The notes beneath the pieces are model-generated. The model did not search any database. It was not told the origin of the DNA and saw only the letters and a program-made list of their open reading frames with translations. A DNA stretch of 64,000 bases from Isoetes taiwanensis (Eukaryota > Streptophyta > Lycopodiopsida > Isoetales > Isoetaceae). Shown one piece after another: positions 23,900 through 35,099 of this stretch. Numbering within the stretch: position 1 is the first letter of the stretch; each line of letters starts with the position of its first letter. A program made the position numbers and the translations under genes. The stretch spans positions 2,461,089 to 2,525,088 of the forward strand of contig JAJEKV010000101.1 in NCBI GenBank assembly GCA_021234155.1, given 5' to 3'.

Positions 23900-26800
23900 T
23901 TATATTATAGTGGAGAATTTTTACAAAATGTGGCGCTGACCCGGCTATTTCGCTATGGGCTTTGCCCTATATACAAAAAGCGGGCTCGAGCCCTATCTAC
24001 TAAGTCCTAAGAGGAAAAACCCTCTACTCGGGTTGGGGAGAGAGGTGATCTTGGAGGAGATGGTAGAGGTTACGCTCCGGATCAGCGAAGTGTGCGAACC
24101 ACCACCCATCCCGTTGGTCTTGGTCGGGATGTTCGACCATCCCGGCACACCCGGCCGTCCATGCGAATGCCGCGGTTGTGGCGGCGCCGAAGATCGAGCA
24201 ATTCATCTTACAAGTGATCCACTCTCGGCGGTTAAATTCGGCATGGTGCAATCTTCGTTCAAACCAGCGGCGGCCATCGCGGCGCCATCGGATGCCGCCG
24301 TTTCTCTCGGTTCGTCTTATATAGGCGAGGACCTCCTTGTCGGCGTGGACCAATCACACAAATCGCCAGCGTGGTTGCAATGCAAATTTTTTTAAAAGGA
24401 GAATCGTTCTCCGCCCGCATATCTAGCAATGGTACCGCCGACACATTCCTTTTAATGATATCCCACCGAGTTGCCCGGCATTGAATGCCATTCCTTCTTT
24501 CCATGCCCGTCGAACATTAATGGGTGTCCTTTGCCATCTGTCACATCCGATCTTTCTTTCCGTCTCATCCTCACCGTCCATTGCTTCTCCCTTACGTTTT
24601 TGGGGACTTAGCCAAATTTTTGCCTCTCAATCCCCTTCTTAGCATCTCTTGACTTTTGGCATCATCAGCGGTTCTGTTTCGCACTCTTCATACCTCTTCA
24701 CCTCCGGTTGTGCGCCCTAAAACAAACCTTTTAGTTCCTCTGCGCCTTCATCCTCCGTGCTTTCGACTTTTCGTCTTCCGCCTTTGGCATCTCTCTTCGT
24801 TACGCAAATCATTCTCATGGCTGCCCCAAGATTTTCTACACTTCAAACTCTTTGCTCCCAAGGATCCGGCCCTTTTTGCATCTGTATCCTTCTTGGGCCC
24901 ACTTTCAGTGAAGCCCTTGTTGGCCCCAATAAAGGCGTCATTTGAGCGACACCAGCTTTCACGAATTTTCTCAAATGGAACTTCCGGCTCCAAATCCTGC
25001 CCGATTCGGCGGTTCATCGCCAATATTGTTAACGACCCATAAAGGGTACACCACTTGTGGTCGATGGCACCACTATTTCATTGACTCAACACTTGATTTC
25101 TGAGGGTATTTCATATTCCCTTGCACACTCCTTGTGTATCATGAGTGCGCTATACGGGATATTGATGTCCGCGAGTTTGGTGCACACGCTTATCGCGCCA
25201 ATGTCCATCGTCGACCAATATCGACAAGCCTCATGAGACCTTTGTAAAAATTTTTGTGGCGCAAATTCCTTGGGTATTCTATCAAGAACACCCATATCAA
25301 TAAACCTTTCTATAACCTGGTCCTTCTTGCTACACACTCCAAGCACCACATAGATTGGCCCCAAATGATGTTCTATCGTCTTCTCCAAGAAATGGACGTA
25401 GCCGAGGTACCACTTCCATTTCTGAAGTTTTACGTGGGAGGGCACTTTCAAGCCCTCATCCGTCATTACTTCCCTCCCACACCACCAAATTCTCATACTT
25501 CCCTTTCAGCCGCTCCCTTCCGGTCAATCACCAAGTTGGCACATCGCCCATCTTCCCACGGTCATGACCACGGTCACACTCATGTCCTTTGTCTCTTCCT
25601 CGCTACACCATCCACTTCACACCATTTTTCACAAACCTCCCCACCCAGGCAGCAGCCAATTCCACCACCACAACACCCTCGTCGGTTGTTGTATCGATAT
25701 CGGCGGGATGCTCAAGGCTGCTTTGCACTTAAGTTCTGAGGAATCCCAAGGCGCTCTTATGGCGGGGTTCAGCAGGCACTAGAGGCCTCGATGCGGTACA
25801 CCAAGACCTTCAAGCTGCAGCTGCCCAAGTTGCAACTTTGGAAGCCAAACTTCAAGACAAGCATGAAGCTCTCTTACGGGGCTCATGCGGATCTCAAGTA
25901 CACAAGCTCAAGTCACCAACTCGCCCGGATCGGCGGGCTCGGCTCGGTCAGAACTTCGGACTCTATTGGAGCACAACAAGTCCAAAGCTGCTCTCACAGT
26001 ACCAAGGATGAAGATATTGCTAAACTCAATGCCTTGTACTCGGGCGTGTGAAAACTTCCGCACTCAAGTTCAAAATCTTTCAGCCCGAGATGCTCAAGTT
26101 GCCTCCTTGGCGGCTCGGCTTTCTACGGACCTCTCGGATCACCTCTCTTCAAGATCGAAACTACGAGAGGTGCGAAGCTTGAGAAAATACTTCGATGGAT
26201 GGCGGAGATTGCGGGTGCCGTCTCAATACAGGAAATCTTCCTCCCAGGTCAATCCTTCGAAGCGGGTCCGTGACCGATCCACGCCTCCTACTTGAAAAGG
26301 AAAATAGGATCCGTGATCTCGAACAACATTTGCGACAAGCTATTGATCTGGCGATGAGGCTCAAACCAAACTTGGCCCGGACTTCAATTCTTCACGAGAA
26401 TGCCGGTGGACTTCCCGGCTCCCTCCTGCTATCATGATTATGTGGTTGCTCGGCGCCACCTCTTCCTTTCAAAGTGGCCGCGGCGGTGATGGCCCAATGG
26501 ATGTCCCAGCGGCGGTGCTGATTTTTCTCGGATTTGGCGAACTCTCCATTGAAGACAAAGGGTTGTGTTGTGCCCTTGTTGTCTTTGATCTCATACCTTT
26601 GTGCCGATCCGGACTTTCTCACTTTCAGCGTGGTTCAGCCCATGGCTTATATTTTTCATGATTTCTATGCGGGTGATACGGGGAAAATTTTGGCAATGGG
26701 CCCCGCCCGGTGTTTCGGGGTGACCCCCGCTGCGCAATGGGTGCTTCGGGATAACAATCCATATCTTGCGGATCTGCTTTCGGACCAAAACTTTTCATCG

Positions 26801-27781
26801 GGTACATGCACGAGCTTGCCAATCATTTATCTCTCGGCGTGGCGGAGCGGCTGCAACAAATAAGGAAGTATCTAGGACATCAGAAGATCTTCCCTATGCA
26901 CAAGTCTATATCGACACCTCGCTGGTTACAATCGATTCTGACGGGCTACGTTGGATAGCAAAGGCGGTCCCCACGGGATGGGATAGCCCTCTGTCAACTC
27001 TCGACTCTACGCTTCTCTTTGGGATGGTGTCGGGCACTTGATCCGGATCTTGTCGATCAATTCGGGGAGGCGCTTTCGGCAACCACGCCCACGGGCATGG
27101 TTCCTTCTCCCTATGCTTCCACAGGTGTACCTCCCGCCCGGGTTCACGACTTCGATTGGCGCCTTCCTTTTGGACCAAGGTCATGGATGGTCATGCGGTG
27201 GGACACCACCTCGGATCTCGGCCGGATCTCGGTGGGATCCGCGTTTTGTTCGCCCGATCACATTGGGAAGAAGGTGCTACTCACGGACAACACCACAAAT
27301 TGGATCTACATTGCTAATGGCGTGGTTGGCAACGGCCGCGGATGCGCTTCATGGTCTCAACACCTTCTTGCGAGCGCCTCCACCTCACGATCCTTACGTC
27401 CATCTTCAAGCGAGGATTTTCGCTGCCCTCAAATGCATTTTGCTCGGCTCCTTAAATCGGCGTCCCATTTTTTCTTTGCAATCCAAATGCGGCGTCGGTG
27501 CTTTTGGCCTTCGGACTGTCTCCTCATGGAGTGTCGGTACATTTCTTGGGGCGCCCACGGCGCCTTTGGAAGACATAGTGCGCTCTCGTTTTCTTATTGA
27601 TGCTGATCACGCCCTTGGCCAAGACACACCTCAAGCTCTTCAATCACGCCAAGATATCATCGGCCCGGTACCATAATGGGGCCCGTCCTCACTCCCGTGA
27701 GGATCACTTTCAGGCCCGATGGCTTCCGCCCTCAAAGCGCTTCCTCCTTTTCTTCTCTCGAGTGTCGTTTGGTGGGGGGAG
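23900..27781 (+). mobile_element. Long post-pol region of the nested element
   Basis: About 3.8 kb between integrase and the 3' LTR shows no standard gypsy domain. Plus-strand pieces near 25790-26350 include a heptad-like, glutamine/alanine/leucine-rich stretch that could be a coiled coil. A 136-codon open frame on the minus strand occupies 25086-25496. Elements of the Tat branch are known to carry extra frames here, sense or antisense. I do not assign a function. Confidence 0.5.
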
Positions 27782-28366
27782 TGTTAATCTGTGCCTCTGA
27801 TGCAGGGACTATTCATGCATCGTCGAGACCAGGTCAAGCTCAAAGATCCTCGGTCAACCCACGGGTCGGACATCCAAGCCCCCCCACAGAAGACTAAGCG
27901 AGGCCCCTTGATCAAAGCCTTTGGCGGTCAACAAGCGCCCTTTCCGGACAAGTGGCGACCGAATCACCGCTTGCCAGCGTCGGCGTCGGCGTGATTCTAG
28001 GCACTTCAAGAGCACCGCCAACATTCTGCAAATCGGGCCTCCTTCCGAGTCGGACACGAGATCGGTCGAGTGTCTATATTGGGCCCAAGGCCATTGTACT
28101 ATATATATGAGTAGAGTTAGCTCATAAGTTTTAAGATGAGTTTTGAGTCTTGTCTCCTTTCAGTTTTCTCTCTATTGCGAGAGCTCATGTATTTTCATCA
28201 TTGATATCAAGGAAGCTTATCATCTTTCTTTCATTTGTTCTGTTCTCTTCTTTTTCTTCTCTTTCAGCAAATCCCGCGTGACATAGTCCCCCGGACTCTC
28301 CTGTTAGATCCACGGGTCCTCACAGAGGGCTGTCTTCCAGGAGTTCCCGAACCCAGACCCCAAACA
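27782..28366 (+). repeat. 3' LTR of the nested Tat/Athila-like element
   Basis: It starts TGTTAATCTGTGCC after the polypurine tract and ends CCCAAACA at 28366, followed by CAAAC, the right half of the TSD. It is paired with 17343-17928. Confidence 0.88.
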
Positions 28367-28794
28367 CAAACTTTGAAAGCTGATATCTTGAGTTCCAGAC
28401 CTCCGTTTGACCTGCACCATAGCTCGTTGGATTCGTATCACCGAAACACATCTTTTGATGTAGGATAGATTGTGTATTATTGATCTGTCACCATCAGTTT
28501 TTACAGAAAAACGACCTGCTGTAACCCAAAAGTTCTCCACAAATTCTCTGTAATTGGAGCTATACCAAATTTGAATCCCTTAGAAAGCCCCACCTGGTAC
28601 CTCTTTATCAATCAGAAATGGGCCTTCCCATGGGCTTTGAAATTTGGATAGATGCTTCTTAGTGGTCCTGCACAACACCAATTGCCCTTCCTCAAATGGA
28701 TTGACAACCTGTAACTTGTCTTTGATAAGCTTTACTTTCTGTTTATGCCTCATATTGAAGTCTGTTGCTTCTTGTCTCATCTGCAATAATTGGC
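28367..28794 (-). pseudogene. Integrase C-terminal end and 3' UTR of the young gypsy element
   Basis: On the minus strand, 28786-28580 encodes an open basic segment ending in a GPY/F-like motif (WEGPFLID). This is the expected C-terminus of the integrase found at 31811-32698, separated from it by the LINE insertion. The rest, to 28367, is non-coding and ends at the nested gypsy element. Confidence 0.75.
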
Positions 28795-31700
28795 TGGGGC
28801 ATGGTAGGGCATACTCTAGGCTGGATAGAGTTTATGGCACTCCAACAGTCTTGGATTATGTTCCAGCCTTCACTAGGGTGAATGTTCTGGCCACCTCTGT
28901 CTCTGATCACACTCCCCAGATCATTCAGCGGCTTCATGACCACCCACCGCGGCCTCTCAGGACGGTTTTTAAGCTTAACACGAGCTTTCTTCAGGATCCA
29001 GAGTTCACGGCCGGTAGTGTAAGCTCATTTGGCGGTGAGATATTCAGCCGGGATAAGCGGAATGAGTGCAATGGTTCTGACATTGGCTAGGGTAAAAGCA
29101 GTTCTTGAAAAAGAATGGGGCTGCAAAAGGCTTTGGCTGGCGTCCTTGAGGTTGGATGCCTATATATGCGGGCGGAGTCTCTTAGAGGCGGGTCTCGATG
29201 GCTTGCGTGGCAGCAGGTGCCGTCGGTCGAGGTTGAGGAGGAGGCCAAAGGTGTGCGAGGCGGGGTCAAAGCGGGTTTGGCGTGGGCTGGCGGTCGACAC
29301 TTGCTCTAAAGTCTTTTCCGAGCAGCCGCCCGGAAGAAGTATCACGGCGACCATGGCGGACATAGTTACACCCCGGGGAGTGTTGTTGCGGCAACCGGAT
29401 GCTATCAAGGCCTTTGTAGCGGTGCACTATGAAACATTTTCAAGGAGAGCCCGCTTCCCTCGCAGTGTTTTTCAAGAGCTGGTCTTTGGCCAAAGGTATG
29501 CGCCAAGAATCTCGACCCTTCAAAAGGCGAGCTTAGAGGAGCCGTTGGCGAGGCGAGGAGTTGGGGATGCATGCCTTTGTTGGCTTCGAATAAGTGTCTG
29601 GATTAGATGGAATACCGGTGGAGTTTTCAGAAGTCTTTGGGAATGGGTGGGGGACTTCGGTGGGTGCGGGTGTATGTGGATCTTTTGGGGAATAACTTCG
29701 ATGCATCCTCTGGCTGAATCTGGGGTTGTATTTCACTTATACCCAAGTGTAAGCATCCTAAAACCATCAATATTTGGAGGCCTATTATACTGTTTATGCG
29801 TAGTGTATAAAATCATTGCTAAGGCTTTGGGTGAGAGGCTTAAGCCGATTACTAGTTCACGCCATTAGTGCAGGAAGCGATGCGGTTTTATACCCTTGTG
29901 GAACATTCTTCATAATGTGGCTCTTTGCTTTTGAGGGGAGTGCATTGGGCTCATTGGGATGAGGCAGACCCCTTGTTTTTCTTAAATTTGGATTTTGCCA
30001 AGGCTTATAGCGGTGTTATTTGGCGGTTCTTGGCGAGATATGATGCGAGCCTTTGGAGTGCGGACCTAGTTTCGGGGGAAGCGGTTATGAAGCTGCGATT
30101 AATGCGCTAGAGGCGGCGGTGTGGTGTCGGTGAGACCTCTTCAATCTTCTCGTGGGCGAGGCATTGGCGGGGATGTCCGTCGGCCCCCCTTCATTCACTA
30201 TAGTGGCGAAGCTCTCTCGCTGACTTTTTCAAGTGGCGATTCTGGTCGACAATGTGGTGCAAGGTCTCCGCATGGATGATGGGTTATAGCAGGTTTGCAA
30301 TCAATTTGCGGATGATACATTCCTCTTTCTTCATGCGAGATGAGTCCAATCTCGGTGACCAAGAATATTTTAGATGCCTTTTCTTTAGCTTCTGGGGGTG
30401 CTTGCTTAAGCGGTGAAGTGCTTCGGTCATGTGGGTAGTGGAGGAACCTCCTCCCTGCGTGGTTGAGTCGGGTTTCCACTGGGCTCTTACCGCCATACGG
30501 TAGTGCCAAAGCTATTAGGCATACCATTTGGCTTGGACATTAATGCTAGGGCAATTTGGGAGGAGACATTCTGAGAATCTTAAGCGACATCCGAAGGCGG
30601 TGGAGGGAAGTAAACTCACCATGGCTGGTAGGATTACGATAGCCAAGTTAGTGCTCTGTAGCACTCATGTATCTGACCTCCCTGCATACTTGCGCCCGAA
30701 AAGTGTGGTTAAGGAGTTGGATGACACCATTCGCAATTTTGTTTGGGGGGGAGGAAATGAGGAGGGGGCTACGATTGAAGGTCGCATGGTGGAAGTGTGT
30801 GCGTCCCGAAAAGGCCCGGGGGGGGCTTAGGTATGCTTGATGTGTCCTTGCACGAAGGTTACAGTGTCGAAATTCATCGGCGGTTGTTGCGAGGAGCAAC
30901 AATCCCGGGATTAGCTCTGTTAGCCTGATCCTACGCCACTCTATTGTGTTTAGGAAGCCCAGCAATTCCGGCTTCGGTTGCCGTGGGCTCTGTTTGAGGA
31001 TTTGCGGCCATTTCCTCATGCCGCCTTTTCTTAAAGGTCTCCTCAAGGCACTGGAAGGTGGTCAAGGTTCTCTTTTCATTGGACCCTAGCGGTGTATGGT
31101 AGCCTCATCGCCCTTTCTTTGGGTACCCTTGGATTACGCATCTCCCTTGGCCTCTTCCCTACACCCAGTACTCAGCGCCCGATGGATTCTTTTACGGGGT
31201 AACATCCATCCGTGGATGGTATTGGGAGGGTCATGGCGCCGTGGGAGTTTTTTAGGGATCGATTTGGCCTTATTTGGGACATTAGGACTTGGGCCAGAAT
31301 TGCGAATGCTATTCCATTGCGGTTGTCTTCTCAAGTCAATGGCGTTTGGAAGTCGATAGTGGACTTGATGCATCTCAGTTTGTAGCATCGGCTTATGGGC
31401 TTCTAGCGCTTCAGGACACATTGCCGCCTTCGGATAAGTGGTCACTTAAGCTTCCAGGGAGTAAGTGGCCCGCCATGTGGAAGTGGGCGTGGAATACATT
31501 CCTAGCAGTTGGTCAGTGGCCAAGCAGCAGGCGTTCCATTTATGCAGAGCTTGGCTTCTGTGGTTGATTTGGAAAAGACGGAGAGCGAAGATCTTCCAGA
31601 ATGCAGTGCTTAGCCCTTTGCGGTTGGTTCCGATCTTGAGGCATAAGTTGTGGCAGGCTTACCAAGTCTCAAGCTTGTCTGGCACAGTTAAGCGGGAAAT

Positions 31701-31825
31701 TTGGTCGACATTCCTACAGATTGTGAATCATGATGGGCACTTCATTTCTTAGCACCACACTTATCATTGTACTTGATCACATTCTAGTGGTTTAATATAT
31801 TCCTATATTCTTAAAAAAAAAAAAA
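28795..31825 (+). mobile_element. 5'-truncated LINE in the integrase region of the young gypsy element
   Basis: It begins inside the endonuclease domain (YSRLDRVYGTP near 28810, SDHTP near 28905), continues through a broken RT with the catalytic box FADDTFLFL at about 30305-30331 and thumb motifs near 30610-30760, and ends in a 13-A tail (31813-31825). The flanks share only TGCA, so the TSD is short or worn. 5' truncation is the normal outcome of LINE insertion. The RT is broken by multiple frameshifts even though the host element is young. It is related to the LINE at 39306-41063. Confidence 0.85.
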
Positions 31826-32698
31826 TTGCAGCAAATCATCCATCCTATTATGCACTTGATTTGGAGTTGGAACTTCTCCCAAATTCTCATAATAAGGTAG
31901 CTCCACAAATGAACACAAAGGAATGTCCAAATGAATAGGCATCACAGCTTGCACTCCATAAACCAATTCAAATGGTGTAAATCCCGTAGCCAACTTGTAA
32001 GTACACCTGAAATTCCATAATGCACCTGTCAATGCTTCATGCCAATTTCTTTGATTATCCTTCACTGTTTTGGCCAAGATAGCTTTCAGAATTTTGTTAG
32101 TAGACTCAGCTTGCCCATTGCCCTGTGGATAATAAGCAGAAGCTTGCACATGTTGAACACCAATCTTTTCTGTTAACTGAGCTACTACTTTTCCCATGAA
32201 ATGACTTCCCCGATCAGACAAAAGAATGGTTGGAACACCAAACCGAGAAATCAAATTATGATAAAGAAAGCTTAATGTGGTATTTTCTGTAGCATGCTTT
32301 GCTGGAATTGCTTCTACCCACTTTGTAAACATACATGCGGCTGCCAAGATATACTTATGACCTTTGGAAGATTGAGGATTGATAGGCCCAATGTAATCCA
32401 ATCCCCACATATGAAATGGACCAACACTCAAAATAGGATGGAATGGCATATTATTGTGGCCTGTCAATTGTTTATGCCTTTGACACTTCTCACATTTGCT
32501 AACAAAGTCTCTAGTATCCTTGTAAAGAGTTGGCCAATAATATCCCCAATGAAGGATCTTTTTAGCTGTTGTTCTGGCTGCAAAATGCCCCTGACAATCA
32601 TGTGCTTGCTGCAACAAATCATGAGTTTGCTGACCAGCAACACACCTTAATAAGAGACCTTCCATGGTCCTCTTATAAAGAATAGCTTCATGCACCAC
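31826..32698 (-). pseudogene. Integrase of the young gypsy element
   Basis: A long open minus-strand frame carries the zinc-binding HHCC region (HDCQGHFAARTTAKKIL ... CEKCQRHK) and the DDE catalytic core: GLDYIGPINP for the first Asp, LLSDRGSHF for the second and NGQAESTNK for the Glu. It then ends at the LINE poly(A). The enzyme joins cDNA to the host chromosome. No chromodomain is seen in the surviving parts. The ORF is well preserved but is severed from its C-terminal end at 28580-28786. Confidence 0.9.
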
Positions 32699-32794
32699 AT
32701 AACCAGCTGCTTGTACTCTAAGAGCATGCTTTTGTTGCTTTGAAAATGATGAAGGATAAGTCTGATCTTGTAAATACCTGTATAGATTGGCATA

Positions 32795-34057
32795 TCAAAG
32801 ATCCACGGTCTCAATGAACCCTTGTAATACGCCATTATCTGGAACTGCTACTGGCTGGTCTGTTTCCTCTTCTATTTCAGCACCACTACCCAAATAGGCA
32901 CTTGGATTATGAGCTCCTTGAGCCATCTTAACATACTTCAACTCAAATTCTTGTATGATAAGAGCCCATCTTGTAAACTTAGGATCTTGGACAGTCTTGT
33001 TGTAAATGCATGGCAATGGGTTCACATCCATATGAATGTAAACATATTGTACATTTGCTGAATTCCATTGTGAAGGAAGAAGATAATGTCTAAATTTATT
33101 CAAGGCCCACTTCAATGCCAACCCAAGATGCTCCATATGAGTCCATTTCTGCTCTTGTGGAGTTAACAACCAATTCACATCATAATGCTTTTGCTGATTT
33201 TTCTGATATAGTGTGACAGCCAAAGCTTGCTCCCAAACTGTAAAGAATAAATGAAAAGGCTCACTCATTCTTGGAGGAATCAGCAAAGTTCTCTCTTTCA
33301 ATTGTCCAAGGCACCATTCAAATGCTTCTTGAGCATCCTCCTTCCATCTAAAATTCTGCCCTTGCTTCATACAATCCACAAGTGGCTGGGTTACTTTAGC
33401 AAAATTGTGCAAATACCTCCTACTAAAACTGAGTTGGCCATATAAGCTTCTCACTTGTGATACATTTGTAGGTGGTTTTACCTTCTCCAAGGCTGCAATC
33501 TTACCATGATCCACTTGTAATCCCTTTTCTGAAACATAATTGCCCAATAGTTTTCCTCCTCTAGTGAAGAAAATACACTTAGCAGGATTCAAACTTATGC
33601 CATACAATCGGCATCTTTCAAGAACTTTTCTGAGATGATCCAAGTGATCCCTTCTTGGATTCGAAAACACTGTCAAGTCATCTATAAAGACCCTCAAAAA
33701 GTCTAAAATATCATGAAAAGCATATGTCATAGCTCTCTGAAATGTGGCTGGAGCATTTGTGAGGCCAAAAGGTAATACCTTGTAAGCATAGATACCAAAA
33801 GGTGTTCGAAAAGCCGTCATTGCTTGATGTGGTGGATAGATTTGGATCTGATTATATCCTGAGTACCCATCCAAGAAAGAATAGGCCTGATTTCCTGCAA
33901 CAATATCCAACAAAGTGTCTATGAATGGTGTAGGAAAATGATCTCTTTTGGTAGCTTTGTTGAGATCCCTGTAATCAATGCATACTCGGATTGAGTTATT
34001 TGGCTTTCTCCTTTGGTACAATAGAACTGATCCAATCTGAATTTGGCACTGGTACAA
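32795..34057 (-). pseudogene. Reverse transcriptase and RNase H of the young gypsy element
   Basis: A 420-codon open minus-strand frame contains RVCIDYRDLNKAT, FPTPFIDTLLD, YSFLDGYSGYNQI, FGIYAYKVLPFGLTNAPATF and the catalytic FIDD box (VFIDDLTVFS), followed by the connection region and an RNase H-like domain (about residues 260-390). It overlaps the upstream frame that starts at 35069. The order and motifs are those of Ty3/gypsy Pol. Confidence 0.92.
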
Positions 34058-35069
34058 TGAATCCCGCCTCCAAAAGCTTCATAACTTCAACCTTTACTTG
34101 CTCCTCTATTGCTGGACTCATTCTCCTTTGAGCTTGTTGGACTGGTTTTGAGCCTTGTTTCAAATCAATGGTATGAACCACAACCTCTGGTGGAATGCCT
34201 TTCAATTCTTTGTAATTTCTTGCCAAAACATCCCTGAATTCTCTTAACAAAGATATCAAATCACGTTCCTCCTCTTGAGTAAGATCGCCTCCAATGGTAA
34301 CCAATTCTTCTTGATTTCCTTGAGAAATATTGATGTTCTTGACTGAATGTGGTGACTGTAATAAATCTGGTGAGTGTGGTGACAATGACAAATGTGGTGA
34401 ATGTGGTGACAGTGATGAATGTGGTGAATGTGGTGAATGTGGTGACGGTAATGGATGTGGTGCATGTGATGACTGTGATGAATGTAGTGCATGTGGTAAC
34501 TGTGATGACTGTGGTGAACATGGACTGATCTGATTTACCTCATCCTCCAGAATGTGCGCATGCCACCAAGCTGCTTGTCCTTGTATAGTGGGCTGATTTC
34601 TGTTTACCCCATCCATGCTTGATGTCAAAATCAGCATCTCTACTTGATCTTGATCAATTTCTTGCTGAAATAAACTCTCCCCAATGGGTCTTTGAATGGA
34701 CTCCTCCTGCATGTTTACAAGAGTCTCTTGTAACTCACCTTCACCAATACTTTCAAGTCTTTGGAGATACTTATCTGCAACTTGCTGCTGTAAATGACAT
34801 ATTTCTGAAATTTGGGTACCTTTTAACCACTTGTACAAAGTCTTATCTTCCCTGTCACCCACTTCCAAGACATGAAAACAACTAAGACCTTGCTGCCCGG
34901 ACACCATAGCATTCTCTTTGCTGATTTCTAACTGCGGGCTGCTCAAAGAAGGATTGCAAAGAAAGGCACCTTTTGCTGATTTTAGAGGATGATCTATAGT
35001 AACCTTGTATTCCCCTTGAAAGATATTCATTTCACGCTTCCTCCATGAAGTCCACGGCTTATGCGGCAT
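33996..35069 (-). pseudogene. Pol spacer with SPH repeats and RT N-terminus of the young gypsy element
   Basis: This 357-codon minus-strand frame lies between the protease-like part and the RT palm. Its C-terminal 90 residues are the RT entry region (EERDLISLLREFRDVLA, GIPPEVVVHTIDL). Before that, about residues 185-245 consist of repeated Ser-Pro-His/His-Ser units encoded by a GTGGTGAATG-type minisatellite. The spacer probably has no fold of its own. Confidence 0.8.
34340..34525 (-). repeat. GTGGTGA-type minisatellite inside the pol coding region
   Basis: Units of 9-12 bases of the type TGTGGTGAA recur about 20 times. Because the units are multiples of three in the coding frame, they are translated as a Ser/Pro/His repeat. 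The same motif family occurs in both LTRs of this element (about 17087-17150 and 37705-37768). Confidence 0.85.
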
Positions 35070-35099
35070 CTAACCATATGCGACTCGGCAACAAAGTAT

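Larger units (their letters stand above)
17343..28366 (+). mobile_element. Nested Tat/Athila-like Ty3/gypsy element, strongly degraded
   Basis: LTRs at 17343-17928 and 27782-28366 are flanked by CAAGC and CAAAC. After the left LTR comes a primer site resembling the tRNA-Asp type (ATGTCGCCCATTGCCGGG, 17929-17946); before the right LTR is a polypurine tract (GGTGGGGGGAG, 27771-27781). The internal order is gag, protease, RT, RNase H, integrase, then about 3.8 kb with no standard domain, a layout seen in the Tat/Athila branch. The sequence is GC-rich with very many reading-frame breaks. Its two LTRs differ at some twenty-odd sites, mostly small length changes in C or G runs. Confidence 0.85.

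Noticed and set aside
25086-25496. Host gene on the minus strand within the nested gypsy element
   Set aside because: No start context, intron or domain supports a host gene; a frame belonging to the element, or chance, is more likely. It is kept only as a finding.
34256-34533. Open frames made of repeated His/Thr or Cys/Gly/Asp units
   Set aside because: Out-of-phase and opposite-strand readings of the GTGGTGA minisatellite within the gypsy pol frame.
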